55,179 nucleotides of DNA from CAZQCI01 sp964592255 (GTDB lineage: Bacteria; UBA10199; SBBF01), in NCBI GenBank assembly GCA_964592255.1, contig CAZQCI010000004.1, positions 1 to 55,179 of the forward strand. Direction: 5' to 3'. The position numbers were made by a program, and so were the translations under genes. Below are positions 44,721-54,035 of this stretch, one piece after another; within the stretch, counting starts at the first letter, position 1; each line of letters begins with the position of its first letter. The notes beneath the pieces were generated by a model. It had not been told where the DNA came from. It made no database searches and worked only from the letters and a program-made list of their open reading frames with translations.

Positions 44721-45634
44721 CAGGACTCTTCACTCTTTTCCTTAGGAGGGAAAATCTTCTTCTCCAAATCTTTAATCGCATGAAGAGAATTTTCCAAATC
44801 GTTAATTAATAAATCGGACTCTTCATCGGTATCAAAATAACGTTCACTACTTTCTTGCATTTCATCAGGAATGCTTTCAGTAATTTCATCATTTAAATCA
44901 GGACTTTGAGTAGAGTTAGTTAAAGTATTATTTGATAATTCTAAAAGATCAAGATCTTTAAGAGTTGGCAGTTCCGATAATGAACTTAAGCTAAATACTT
45001 CTAAAAAAGTAGAGGTGGTTCCATATAAAATTGGGCGGCCCGGCTCTTCACTGCGACCAACAATTCGGATCAAGTCACGATCCAAAAGCGTCTTTACAAC
45101 CCCCCCACTATCAACACCTCGGATTTCATCCACTTTGTTTCGGTTAACCGGTTGCTGGTACGCAATAACGGCTAAAGTTTCCATAGCAGGAGATGAAAGA
45201 CGCGGTTTAGGAAGCTTAACCAAGCCCCGAACATAAGGAGCAAAATCAACTTTTGTACGAAATTGATAACCCCCAGCAATATTAGCCAGCTCAAACCCGG
45301 TGTTGCTACGATAGGTTTCTACCAACTCTTGCACGACGGCTTTAATTTCTTGAATGGAGATTTCACCTTCTAAATTCTTCTGCATGGCTTTCAACTGGTC
45401 CAAAACCTCTTCACCAGAAGAAGCCTCTACAACGGGTTGGGGTTCAGACACAGGCTCAGACAGAGATTCCTGAGGAGAGGAAACTCCCTTCTCTCCCGAA
45501 TCTGCGGGAGCAGACTCGGGCACAGTCGGTTCCAATGAAACTTTAAGCAACTTCTTAATTTGGGCCACCGTCAGGGGCGTTTCAGCAGAAAATAAAATAG
45601 CTTCAACAATGGGTTTTAGTTCTTCTTTTGTCAT
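44720..45634 (-). CDS. scpB: Segregation and condensation protein B, with disordered insert and acidic tail
   Basis: This 304-residue protein holds both winged-helix domains of ScpB (LKPIVEAILFSAETPLTVAQ at the N-terminus; LSSPAMETLAVIAYQQPVNRNKVDEIRGVDSGGVV, divided at AYQQP). ScpB joins ScpA and SMC in chromosome condensation. It is much longer than the usual 180-200 residues. A Pro/Ser/Glu-rich stretch of about 55 residues is inserted in the first winged helix (about residues 33-90), and there is an acidic tail of about 85 residues. RBS AGAGG lies five bases before the ATG. Confidence 0.93.
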   Translation of the reverse strand: MTKEELKPIVEAILFSAETPLTVAQIKKLLKVSLEPTVPESAPADSGEKGVSSPQESLSEPVSEPQPVVEASSGEEVLDQLKAMQKNLEGEISIQEIKAVVQELVETYRSNTGFELANIAGGYQFRTKVDFAPYVRGLVKLPKPRLSSPAMETLAVIAYQQPVNRNKVDEIRGVDSGGVVKTLLDRDLIRIVGRSEEPGRPILYGTTSTFLEVFSLSSLSELPTLKDLDLLELSNNTLTNSTQSPDLNDEITESIPDEMQESSERYFDTDEESDLLINDLENSLHAIKDLEKKIFPPKEKSEES

Positions 45635-45654
45635 AAATACCTCTCTTCTCCCCT

Positions 45655-45757
45655 CATGATCAGGGAAAGCTGGCAGGGGTTATTCAATTAATATGAATAC
45701 CCCCCCCTAGCCCCTCCCCCAAAGGGGTCCCTTGGGGATTATTTTAAAAGGGGACAT
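45655..45757. repeat. GC-rich palindromic repeat region between scpA and scpB
   Basis: The spacer between scpA and scpB contains CCCCTCATGATCAGGG-like and CCCCCCTAGCCCCTCCCCC sequences and a hairpin CCCCAAAGGG/CCCTTGGGG (about 45717-45737), followed by ATTATTTTAAAAGGGGAC. The C-run, AT-linker and G-run style resembles the ispD-flanking elements, so it may be a degenerate member of the same family. Boundaries are approximate. Confidence 0.65.
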
Positions 45758-45767
45758 CCAAATTTAT

Positions 45768-46556
45768 CTATGTTGCAACCTCATCGGAGGTTACTTCAAT
45801 CTTATCTCTTGGAGGCAACGAATCTGTTTCTATCTCCATTTTTCTTTTAATCCAAATTTGGCCATAAGCCGATGTTTGTTGCACCGAAACCATCTTCAAC
45901 TTAGCCATTTCTAAAATGGCTAAAAAGGTAACCACTAAGTCTAAACGGCTTTTATCTCCAGAAAATAACTTTTCAAATTCGATGCTCTCTTCAGTTTTCA
46001 AAAAATCTAATACTTCGTAAATACGCTCCGTCACAGAAACACGTTCCGTTTCTACCTCATGCAACGCTTGTTTTGGCGCTTTTTTAAGGATGTCTTGAAA
46101 AACACGGACAAGAGTAAATGGATCAATGGACAACATGTCTTCCTGCGGGGACTCAAGAGGTTCTTCTAAAATATCAGGACGACAAAAAACATCTCGATTG
46201 AGCATAGGACGCGCTAATAACCAGGCTGCTGCTTTTTTATAGCGCTGATATTCCAAAAGACGCGCTACTAATCCAGCACGCGGATCAGCCTCTTCAGCCT
46301 CTTCCTCTTCCGGCTTTTCCACTAAAAGTCGCGATTTAATATGAGCTAATTCCGAAGCTAAAACAAGAAACTCACCAGCTAAATCAATATCCAGCTCCCG
46401 CATGGCTTCCAAGTAAGCAAAATATTGATCCAAAACTAAAGCAATAGGAATATTATAAATATCGAGATCATTCTTCTTAATAAGATGAAGCAGAAGATCC
46501 AAGGGGCCTTCAAAAACCTGTAAATTCACCCGCATATTGTTACTATAAAGTTCCAT
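45768..46556 (-). CDS. scpA: Segregation and condensation protein A
   Basis: This 262-residue protein shows the ScpA pattern VFEGPLDLLLHLIKKNDLDIYNIPIA (divided at LLHLI), LVLASELAHIKSRLL with an acidic segment after, and a C-terminal winged helix with FLAILEMAKLKMV. It bridges SMC heads as the kleisin subunit. ATG 46535 is an alternative start that begins at MRVNLQVFEG. It lies between trpS and scpB in a leftward block, with palindromic repeats on both sides. Confidence 0.94.
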   Translation of the reverse strand: MELYSNNMRVNLQVFEGPLDLLLHLIKKNDLDIYNIPIALVLDQYFAYLEAMRELDIDLAGEFLVLASELAHIKSRLLVEKPEEEEAEEADPRAGLVARLLEYQRYKKAAAWLLARPMLNRDVFCRPDILEEPLESPQEDMLSIDPFTLVRVFQDILKKAPKQALHEVETERVSVTERIYEVLDFLKTEESIEFEKLFSGDKSRLDLVVTFLAILEMAKLKMVSVQQTSAYGQIWIKRKMEIETDSLPPRDKIEVTSDEVAT

Positions 46557-46590
46557 AGTTTATAATGCTTCATTCTCACTATTCTCCAGT

Positions 46591-46617
46591 CGTCATCCCC
46601 GCGAAAGCGGGGATCCA
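46591..46617. repeat. REP-like palindrome between trpS and scpA
   Basis: CGTCATCCCCGCGAAAGCGG and the following bases form a perfect 8-bp stem (ATCCCCGC at 595-602 and GCGGGGAT at 607-614 of the 46-kb block) with a GAAA loop. GTCATCCCCGCGAAAGCGGGGATCC-type palindromes are widespread extragenic repeats in Proteobacteria. This one sits four bases past the trpS stop and may protect or terminate that message. Confidence 0.85.
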
Positions 46618-46620
46618 GAA

Positions 46621-47574
46621 CTAAAGCCCGATGGCTGCATTGGCTTCCTCTAAAGTTTCTTTGGCTGTTATACCGGCGGATTGACATCCTTGTTCGAGAA
46701 TATCTTTGACCTCTTCCGGCTTAACAGATTGCCTTCTTTCCCTAAAACCACCCATGGATGCATCTAAGTTTTTAATAAGTATTTTTTTACAATCCACACA
46801 ACCTATTTTGGCAGTCCGGCAATCAGCATTAATTGTCTGAATCGTGGGCTTATCAGTCACCACCTGATGATAAGAAAAAATTGGACAGATATCAGGATTC
46901 CCCGGATCTTCCCTTCTTTGACGAGCTGGATCAGTTACACACTTCATCAATTTTTTACCAGCGTCCGCAGCTGTATCCGAAAGATAAATACAGTTATCAT
47001 AACTTTTGGACATCTTTCGCCCATCAGTGCCTGGAACTTTTGGAAATTGGGTCAATAAGGTTTCGGGTTCGGGAAAAACGTCTTTCTTATACAAAAAATT
47101 AAAACGTCTTACCACTTCACGGGCCAACTCAATATGAGCTGATTGGTCCACACCCACAGGTACGGCATTTGCTTTGTATAAAGCCACATCGGCCGTTTGC
47201 AATAAAGGATAGCCCAAAAACCCATAAGTGGATAAATCTTTGTGACTCAACTCTTGGCGTAATTCTTTATAACTAGGAACCCTCTCCAACCAACTGATAG
47301 GTGTCATCATGGAAAAAAGCAAATGCAGCTCGGCATGCTCTGGCACATGGGATTGAACAAATAAAACCGCTTTTTGAGGGTTCACACCTGCCGCCAACCA
47401 ATTGGTGACCATATCGGTAATATTGGCACGCACTTGTTCCACCTGAGCGTATTCTGTAGTTAATGCATGCCAATCAGCGGCAAAAAAATACGTACGAAAA
47501 TTTTCTTGAAGAGAGACCCAGTTTTGCAAAACGCCAAAATAATGCCCAATATGCAAAGGACCCGTAGGGCGCAT
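46621..47574 (-). CDS. trpS: Tryptophanyl-tRNA synthetase (5' end apparently frame-broken)
   Basis: This class I synthetase has the HIGH motif HIGHY in MRPTGPLHIGHYFGVL and the KMSKS loop in GTDGRKMSKSYDN. The frame opens at ATG 47574, lacking the usual first 10-12 residues that form strand beta-1. Those residues are encoded just upstream: the frame before the ATG reads VVVSG, while the natural start ATGAAAAAAATG (47612-47601) lies in another frame and stops at TAG 47588-47586. Adding one A to the CAAAAAG run, or a -1 slip at AAA AAG, joins MKKMTIKK to VVVSGMRPTG. A sequencing error, a true mutation or a programmed frameshift could explain this. The remainder is intact. Confidence 0.9.
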   Translation of the reverse strand: MRPTGPLHIGHYFGVLQNWVSLQENFRTYFFAADWHALTTEYAQVEQVRANITDMVTNWLAAGVNPQKAVLFVQSHVPEHAELHLLFSMMTPISWLERVPSYKELRQELSHKDLSTYGFLGYPLLQTADVALYKANAVPVGVDQSAHIELAREVVRRFNFLYKKDVFPEPETLLTQFPKVPGTDGRKMSKSYDNCIYLSDTAADAGKKLMKCVTDPARQRREDPGNPDICPIFSYHQVVTDKPTIQTINADCRTAKIGCVDCKKILIKNLDASMGGFRERRQSVKPEEVKDILEQGCQSAGITAKETLEEANAAIGL

Positions 47575-47616
47575 TCCCGAAACAACTACTTTTTGATTGT
47601 CATTTTTTTCATCATA

Positions 47617-48270
47617 TCACAACAACCAGCGAGCTAAATGCTCCACCGGATACCAAACCAAAACTTTGTAAATGCCGGTCATAAAAAGAATAAGCAACAA
47701 GATAAAACCATAGCGCCCCAAGAAATGATCAAAATGGGCCGCATAAGGCTGAGGCAACAAACCATAAAGAACCTTACCCCCATCTAACGGATGAATCGGA
47801 ATCAAATTAAAAAAAGTAAGCGCCAAATTAAGATAGAACATCCTCACAACTGCAGCCAAAACTAGAGAGGCACTTCCACGAGTATCCAAAGCCAACCAAG
47901 GAGGGTTCCAATAGTCCAAAGCATGTAGCAAACCAGCAATAATCACAGCCAGCAAAAGGTTACTCATAGGGCCAGCCAGAGCAATAAAGAGACCATCTGT
48001 TTTAGGATTTTTTAAATTGCGATAATCTACAGGAACAGGAACACCCCACCCAATAATCACTCCGCCAAGAAAAAAACCTAAAACAGGCAGCAGAAAAGTC
48101 CCGATGGGATCCATGTGCGGCAAGGGATTAAGAGTGACTCGTCCCAAACGTTCCGCCGTAGGATCCCCAAACTTTGAAGCAATATACCCATGGGCCGATT
48201 CATGAAAACTAAGAGAAAACAAAAAGCCTGGGAAAAAAAGAATGAAATCAAGGAGCGCCGCTTGGTTCAT
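47617..48270 (-). CDS. Site-2 protease family (M50) membrane metalloprotease
   Basis: This polytopic protein of about 217 residues has the zinc motif FHESAH (HExxH) near residue 23 in the first helix region, and a later NLIPIHPLDGGKVL segment carrying the third zinc ligand. Length and layout match the small S2P-like peptidases common in bacteria, which cut substrates within the membrane. No PDZ domain is present. The start is set at ATG 48270; a TTG six bases upstream is also in frame. It ends five bases before the first upstream ATG of trpS. Confidence 0.88.
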   Translation of the reverse strand: MNQAALLDFILFFPGFLFSLSFHESAHGYIASKFGDPTAERLGRVTLNPLPHMDPIGTFLLPVLGFFLGGVIIGWGVPVPVDYRNLKNPKTDGLFIALAGPMSNLLLAVIIAGLLHALDYWNPPWLALDTRGSASLVLAAVVRMFYLNLALTFFNLIPIHPLDGGKVLYGLLPQPYAAHFDHFLGRYGFILLLILFMTGIYKVLVWYPVEHLARWLL

Positions 48271-48276
48271 CAGCAA

Positions 48277-48408
48277 TACCTAGCAAAGGAGAGAGTGAGC
48301 GTCAATGAAGAGTTCGTCAGGTTCGTCTTCGAGAGTGCCGAAGGGACGTGTGGCAACCCCTCTTAAAACATGGCCTGTCTCGTCGCGCTACTTCTCTCAA
48401 TGATCAAT
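48277..48408. other. Intergenic stretch, no feature identified
   Basis: These 132 bases separate the small membrane protein from the protease gene. No tRNA, terminator or recognisable promoter was found. Short purine-rich repeats (GTTCGTCAGGTTCGTCTTCG at 48310-48329) are visible but have no clear meaning. Confidence 0.4.
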
Positions 48409-48642
48409 TTAATGCCCCTTATTCTTCGTTTTAAGTCTTCTCTCACTGACTTTTTCAAGAGCCCCTTGAAAACGGGCCTGATGCTTAAGAAAAAGTTTTT
48501 TTTCTTCTTCAATTTCTTTTTTCATGTCAGGCCCCAAGGCATCGCGCGTAGAGCCCTTTAAATAACGGCGGTCTTTAAATCGTATTTTGATCAAAAATAG
48601 AGTTGCTAGAATGACAACAAGAACAAATAGATTCCACCACAT
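48409..48642 (-). CDS. Small membrane-anchored hypothetical protein
   Basis: This 77-residue protein has one N-terminal membrane helix (about 4-20) and a strongly charged, helical remainder (EIEEEKKLFLKHQARFQGALEKV, split by LKHQ). No family is recognised. GGGAG seven bases before the ATG and the three-base gap after the glnD stop support it as a true gene co-transcribed with glnD. Confidence 0.7.
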   Translation of the reverse strand: MWWNLFVLVVILATLFLIKIRFKDRRYLKGSTRDALGPDMKKEIEEEKKLFLKHQARFQGALEKVSERRLKTKNKGH

Positions 48643-48645
48643 AAA

Positions 48646-51370
48646 TCAACTCCCTTTGATTTCAACTAAATCGAGAAGTGACCTTTTAATTTGACGAAGC
48701 TTATCTTGTGACATGATTTTTTTACCAAAAATATCTTTTACATAAAACACATCGCTAACCTGCTCCACCTTTGTTGAAATTTTGGAAACATCCGCATAAC
48801 AACCCAGCTTATTGAGCACCGTCATAATTTCATACAGAAGGCCTAAACGATCATGGGCATACACCTCAATGACAGTGTAATAAGCCGAAATATCATTATC
48901 AATGTTGATTTTACTCTGCGCTTTTTGAACAGGCTGCTTTGCCAAATAATCCGGCACATGACGCCTCGAAATTAATTCCTCTACACGTAAACGCCCATGT
49001 AAAACCTCCTTAATCACCAAGGCAATTTCACGAAACTTCTCCCAACGCGCCATCGCTTTGCCATGCGCGTCTGTAATACCCACAAGCACCAAGACATGCC
49101 CCTCGGCAGTACGAAATAAATCGACACGGGAAATATTCAAAGCAAAAGAGAGCATAATACCCGTAACCTGAGCCATGATTTGAGGTGTATGAATCGTATA
49201 AATAAGAATTTCATTCAAATTTTGATCTAATCGTAAATACTGTTCTACCACTACGGGTTCCCGTTTCGACTTTAAGAAAATTTGAAAATGTTTTTCAATA
49301 TCATCGTCGCCAGCCGCAAAAAAATAACGAGGTGGCATCATCGAAAGAAAACGACTCGCTTCGTCACGGTCGAATTTTTCTCCCATCTTTTCAATCATCG
49401 CCTGCTTGACGCGCGATACACGCTCCATGGTTTTCTCTTTTGAAAACTCACCACGTGTAATCACATCATGAGCCTTTTCATAAAGACGCTGAAGCAGCGC
49501 TCCCTTCCAGTCGGTCCATGTTTTAGGACCTACGGCCCGTATGTCTGCCCATGTTAGTAAAAACAACATACGCAAACGGTCTAATGTCCCCATAGAGCGG
49601 GCGAACTGAATAATAAGCTCTTGATCTTCTAAATCACGACGTTGGGAAAGATGAGGCATCATCAAGTGAGAGAGCACTAAAAACTCAACGGCTCGCTGTT
49701 CATCCTCCGAAAACCCCAAACGTTTGGTTAAAATATTGGCTGTCACTGCTCCCCTCACTGAATGATTACCCCCTTCCCCTTTACCAATATCATGCAGAAA
49801 AACCCCAAACGTAAGAACGGCCGGGTTTTGGACAACACTTAACACTTCACGGTAGAAAGGAAATTCTTTGGCATAGTCTCCGGTATAGAGTTTTGAAATT
49901 TCATTAACCGCAAAAATGGAATGAGCATCTACAGTATAAATATGGTAAACGTCATGTTGAACACGGCAGAGTATTTTTTTAAATTCAGGCAGCCACTCTT
50001 CTAAAAAATGAACTTCATGCATCTCTTGCAACGTATGACCTAGGTTTTTATAATTCCCCAACATAACCCGAAAAAGCCGACAAGCCTCTTTATCCTCACG
50101 AAAACTTTCATCAACTGCAGATAATGAACCCCGAATTAAATCACGCGTATCGGGATGAATAGGTAAACCTGTTTCTTGAATGGGCACGAAAATTTTAAGA
50201 AGATTAAAACGATCTCTTTTAAAAACATCTTTTTTCTTGGCCGCCACTTGATCATCCAAAATCATGAACGAATCATCCAAAGAACGAGTCACTATTTTTT
50301 TAATAAAGGCAAAAGCTTCACGCCCACGGGTCATACGACGCAAAAGAGTTCCGGTAAGGGTAACCACCTCACCTGCTTGGCGATAATAATCTTGCATAAA
50401 CTTCTCAACAGCCAAAGCGTCGGAGCGATCATGATAACCCAGTTTTTTGGCAATTTCTTCTTGTTGCAAAAAATTCATCGAGTCATTTTTTTTACCAATC
50501 AAAAGATGCAACTCGTTTCGGGTCCGCCATAAAAAAGATCGCGCCGCAAGTAAAACAGCATAATCTTTCTCATCTAATAAAGAGCGTTTAAGTAAATCTT
50601 CATAATTCCCTTCCCAACCCAAAATTTTTGAAATCCACAACGGCAACTGAAGGTCTCGCAACCCTCCAAGGCTTTCACGTAAATTAGGTTCGCCCACAAA
50701 AACAGAATTTCCTTCTTTTCGAGCACGAAGTTCTGCTTCTTCTATTTTAAGTTTAATGAGCTTTTTCTTTACCGAAAGTGGACGCAACCAACGAGTGATT
50801 TGCTTTTTAAGTTGAGTGGCTAAATCAACATTTCCTGCTAAGAAACGCACATCCAACAAGGCTGTCATGACGGTTAAGTCATCAAAAAAGACTTTTNNNN
50901 NNNNNNTTTTTACACTCAGCGATCGTTCGAGTAGCATGCCCCACATCAAGACCTAAATCCCAAAGAGTGTAGAGAATTTTTTCCGTAATCTGCGAGACAA
51001 AACCATCCTTTTTTCCTGAAAAGAGGAACAATAAATCGATATCCGACTGCCAATTCATTTCTTCACGACCATAACCCCCTTGGGCCATCACAGTAAAAGG
51101 AGTGGAGGGATTTCCTCCAATTTCGGAACAAAAATGATTGTAAAGAAATTGAAGAAGCCGATCCGTCATCCGAGTCTTTAACCTAACAAGACTTTCGGGA
51201 TGACAATCACGATGAAGCAAGTCTTCAAACACACTCCGACATTCAGCCAGATACGTTTTTAGAAATTGGGGCCAAGGCTCGCTAGACTCTTTAATAGAAG
51301 GCAAATAACGCTCATCATCTTCAGGCAAAAGACGAAACTCTTCAGATTGCGGCTGAGTGGCCAAAATCAC
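48646..51370 (-). CDS. glnD: PII uridylyltransferase / uridylyl-removing enzyme, interrupted by an assembly gap
   Basis: About 905 residues in two parts are split by ten Ns (50897-50906). Order: nucleotidyltransferase domain with GGYGREEMNWQSDIDLLF (near 98-115), GlnD/PII linker region, HD domain with FGVFLHDIGKGEGGNHSVRG (HD pair), and two C-terminal ACT domains (IYTIHTPQIMAQVTGIM; EVYAHDRLGLLYEIM). It senses glutamine and modifies PII proteins. The start is GTG at 51370, immediately after the mutS stop, with GAGGAGG at the end of mutS as ribosome-binding site. The gap is discussed as a separate entry. Confidence 0.95.
50897..50906. other. Assembly gap (10 N) within glnD
   Basis: Ten placeholder Ns. 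On the coding strand the flanks are TGTAAAAA and AAAAGTC. If they are joined with no missing base they give TGT AAA AAA AAA GTC, in frame, and the residue count to the conserved TV motif matches other GlnD proteins. The break is probably a homopolymer artefact rather than lost coding sequence. Confidence 0.9.
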
Positions 51371-53950
51371 TTACTTAACCTCCTCTTTCAGCTTCGAAAA
51401 TAAGTTCAAGGCTTCAAGTGGAGTGAGGCAGTTCACATCTGTTTTTCTTATTTTTTCCACAACTGGATGTTCCTTCTTTTCAAATAAGCTCGGTTGCATC
51501 ACAGGCATTTGCAGTGTTGCCGCTTTAAATTGCCAATCTTTTTCTTCTAAAATTTTTAGAATTTCTCTGGCACGAGCAATTGTCTTTGGAGGAAGCCCTG
51601 CCATGGCCGCCACAAATACGCCATAACTATGATTCGTACCTCCTGCAACAAGCTCTCTTAAAAAAATAATCTCATCATTCCATTCTTTAACAGCCATATG
51701 GAAATTTTTAATCCCAGTTTTCTTTTCAGCCAAATCAGTCAATTCGTGATAATGGGTTGCAAATAAAGTACGGGCACGAATTTGATCGTGCAGCGTTTCC
51801 GCCACAGACCAAGCAATACTTAATCCATCAAAAGTAGAAGTCCCACGACCAATTTCATCCAAAATAACCAAACTACGCTGTGTGGCTTGGGATAAAATTT
51901 GAGAGGTTTCCAACATTTCTACCATAAAAGTAGACTGCCCTTTTTGAAGATGGTCACTGGCCCCAATACGCGTAAAAATACGATCGACAATACCAATACG
52001 GGCAGATTCTGCAGGAACAAACCCACCCATTTGTGCCATCAGAACAATTAAAGCCACCTGCCGCATCACCGTCGACTTACCCGCCATATTAGGCCCGGTA
52101 ATCATCATTAAACGATGCTCTTCCGTGTTTAAAAATACATTGTTAGGAATAAAAGGCTCTTCGCGGAATAGTTTTTCCACAATAGGATGACGTCCTTTGA
52201 CAAGATCCAAAACAGGCTCTTCAACAATTTCAGGACGCACATAACGTTGTTCACGAGCTAAAAATGCCAGAGACAAAAGAGCATCAAGCTCGCCTAATAT
52301 TTTGGCTGTTTTTTTAATCTCTTCAGAATGCCTGATAACCTCCTCTCTTAATTTTAGAAAAATAACATACTCTAAAGACATCATTTTTTCGGAGGCCCCT
52401 AAAATTTTTTCTTCATACTCCTTTAATTCGGGAGTGATGTAGCGCTCCGCCTGGGTTAAGGTCTGCTTACGAATATAATGAGGAGGAATTTTAGCTTGAT
52501 GCGTATGAGTAATTTCAATGGAATAACCAAACACACGGTTAAATCGTATTTTTAAAGAAGGAATGCCCGTTGCCTCACGCTCCCGTGTTTCCATAGACGC
52601 CAAATGGGATTTGCCGTTTTTTTCCAACTCCTTCAGCTCATCCAATGTGGCATCAACGCCTTCACGAATCAATCCACCTTCCTTAAGAGCTAAAGGAGGA
52701 TCCTCAACCAGTGTTTTTTGAATGAGTGAACACAAATCCGGAAGCCCTGTGCAATCCACCCCAATATCTTTTAAGCGCAAACTGCGACAGGAACGCAAAA
52801 TCTCTTTAATTTCTGGAACAGGAAATAAGGAATTCTGCAGACCTAAAAGATCGCGAGCATGAGCCAGACCTGCCAAAACACGATTTTGAATGCGTTCCAA
52901 ATCGCCGATAGACGACAGAGCTTGTTTAAGTTGATCCATCAAGTCAGGATTATTTTTCAGTTCCTCTACAGCCGATAGGCGTTCTTCAATACGGGCTTTA
53001 TCAAGAAGCGGATAAAGCATCCATTGTCGCAAAGTTCGGCTGCCCATGGGCGTTTGAGTTTTATCCAAAAGCCAAAATAAAGAACCTTTTGTTGAATGAT
53101 CCGACAAGGTTTTGGTCAGTTCTAAGTTTCTCTTGGCTGATGCATCCAAAATGAGGGATTCGGAGGCCCAGTACAACGAAGGGCGTGAAAGAATTTGATC
53201 TTGTAGTAACTTCGTATCAGCCAAGTAAGATAACACCATCGCTCCGGCTTTCATGGCGAGAACACACGACTCTAGTCCCAAACCTTCAACCGGAGCCTTG
53301 TAATAATCCCGATAAATATCGGCAACAAAATCGATATCATTGTACGCTTGATAAACAAAACTAACACGGACCCCCTTGATCAGAAGGGGTAACTTTTCAA
53401 ACCAAGGATGACGTTTTTGGGATTCCAAAACTAGGATTTCAGAAGGCTCAACACGTGCCAATTCCGATTCCACTTCTTTTTCATTATCAAACTCAGAAAC
53501 ACGAAAAGAACCTGTAGAAATATCGATAACGGCCAAACCAAAACGCCCTTGCTCCATCACGAGGGCTAACAAATGATTCTGGGAACGTCCTTCCAAACTT
53601 TCTGGGTCCAAAACTAATCCGGGAGTAATCACTTGCACCACTTCCCGTTTAACAATTCCTTTAGCGGCGGCTGGATCTTCCGTTTGCTCGCACACAGCCA
53701 CCTTGTGACCAAGAGAAACTAATTTATTAATATAGCCTTGGGCCGAATGGTAAGGAACACCACAAAGGGGCACAGACCCTTCTTGGTTTTTATTACGACT
53801 GGTGAGAGTTAAATTTAAAAGACGAGACGCCTTTTCGGCATCATCAAAAAACATTTCGTAAAAATCACCCAAGCGATAAAAAAGAATAGCATCTTTATAC
53901 TGCTCTTTAACCTGAAGATACTGCCTCATCATGGGGGTGAGTGTAGACAT
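51371..53950 (-). CDS. mutS: DNA mismatch repair protein MutS
   Basis: This 859-residue ATPase carries all MutS domains: the mismatch-reading loop DFYEMFF with Phe-x-Glu near residue 32, connector and core with lever helices, and the ATPase domain with Walker A GPNMAGKST, signature-like DHLQKGQSTFMVEM, and Walker B LVILDEIGRGTSTFDG. The C-terminal QPSLFE clamp-type tail region is present. It starts repair by binding mispairs. No MutL gene is in the window. The end of the gene holds the ribosome-binding site for glnD. Confidence 0.98.
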   Translation of the reverse strand: MSTLTPMMRQYLQVKEQYKDAILFYRLGDFYEMFFDDAEKASRLLNLTLTSRNKNQEGSVPLCGVPYHSAQGYINKLVSLGHKVAVCEQTEDPAAAKGIVKREVVQVITPGLVLDPESLEGRSQNHLLALVMEQGRFGLAVIDISTGSFRVSEFDNEKEVESELARVEPSEILVLESQKRHPWFEKLPLLIKGVRVSFVYQAYNDIDFVADIYRDYYKAPVEGLGLESCVLAMKAGAMVLSYLADTKLLQDQILSRPSLYWASESLILDASAKRNLELTKTLSDHSTKGSLFWLLDKTQTPMGSRTLRQWMLYPLLDKARIEERLSAVEELKNNPDLMDQLKQALSSIGDLERIQNRVLAGLAHARDLLGLQNSLFPVPEIKEILRSCRSLRLKDIGVDCTGLPDLCSLIQKTLVEDPPLALKEGGLIREGVDATLDELKELEKNGKSHLASMETREREATGIPSLKIRFNRVFGYSIEITHTHQAKIPPHYIRKQTLTQAERYITPELKEYEEKILGASEKMMSLEYVIFLKLREEVIRHSEEIKKTAKILGELDALLSLAFLAREQRYVRPEIVEEPVLDLVKGRHPIVEKLFREEPFIPNNVFLNTEEHRLMMITGPNMAGKSTVMRQVALIVLMAQMGGFVPAESARIGIVDRIFTRIGASDHLQKGQSTFMVEMLETSQILSQATQRSLVILDEIGRGTSTFDGLSIAWSVAETLHDQIRARTLFATHYHELTDLAEKKTGIKNFHMAVKEWNDEIIFLRELVAGGTNHSYGVFVAAMAGLPPKTIARAREILKILEEKDWQFKAATLQMPVMQPSLFEKKEHPVVEKIRKTDVNCLTPLEALNLFSKLKEEVK

Positions 53951-53995
53951 GAAAGAAACTTAGTCTCCTACTTTATAGGGAGCAAGTAAAAATAA

Positions 53996-54024
53996 TTGAT
54001 TACCTCCGTAGAAAACAATATGGT
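53996..54024 (+). promoter_or_regulatory. Possible promoter for the homoserine-kinase-like gene
   Basis: TTGATT (53996-54001), a 17-base spacer and TATGGT (54019-54024) precede the ATG at 54036. Transcription would start only a few bases before the ATG, making the message almost leaderless, in line with the lack of a ribosome-binding site. Evidence is modest. Confidence 0.35.
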
Positions 54025-54035
54025 TTATAAGAATT

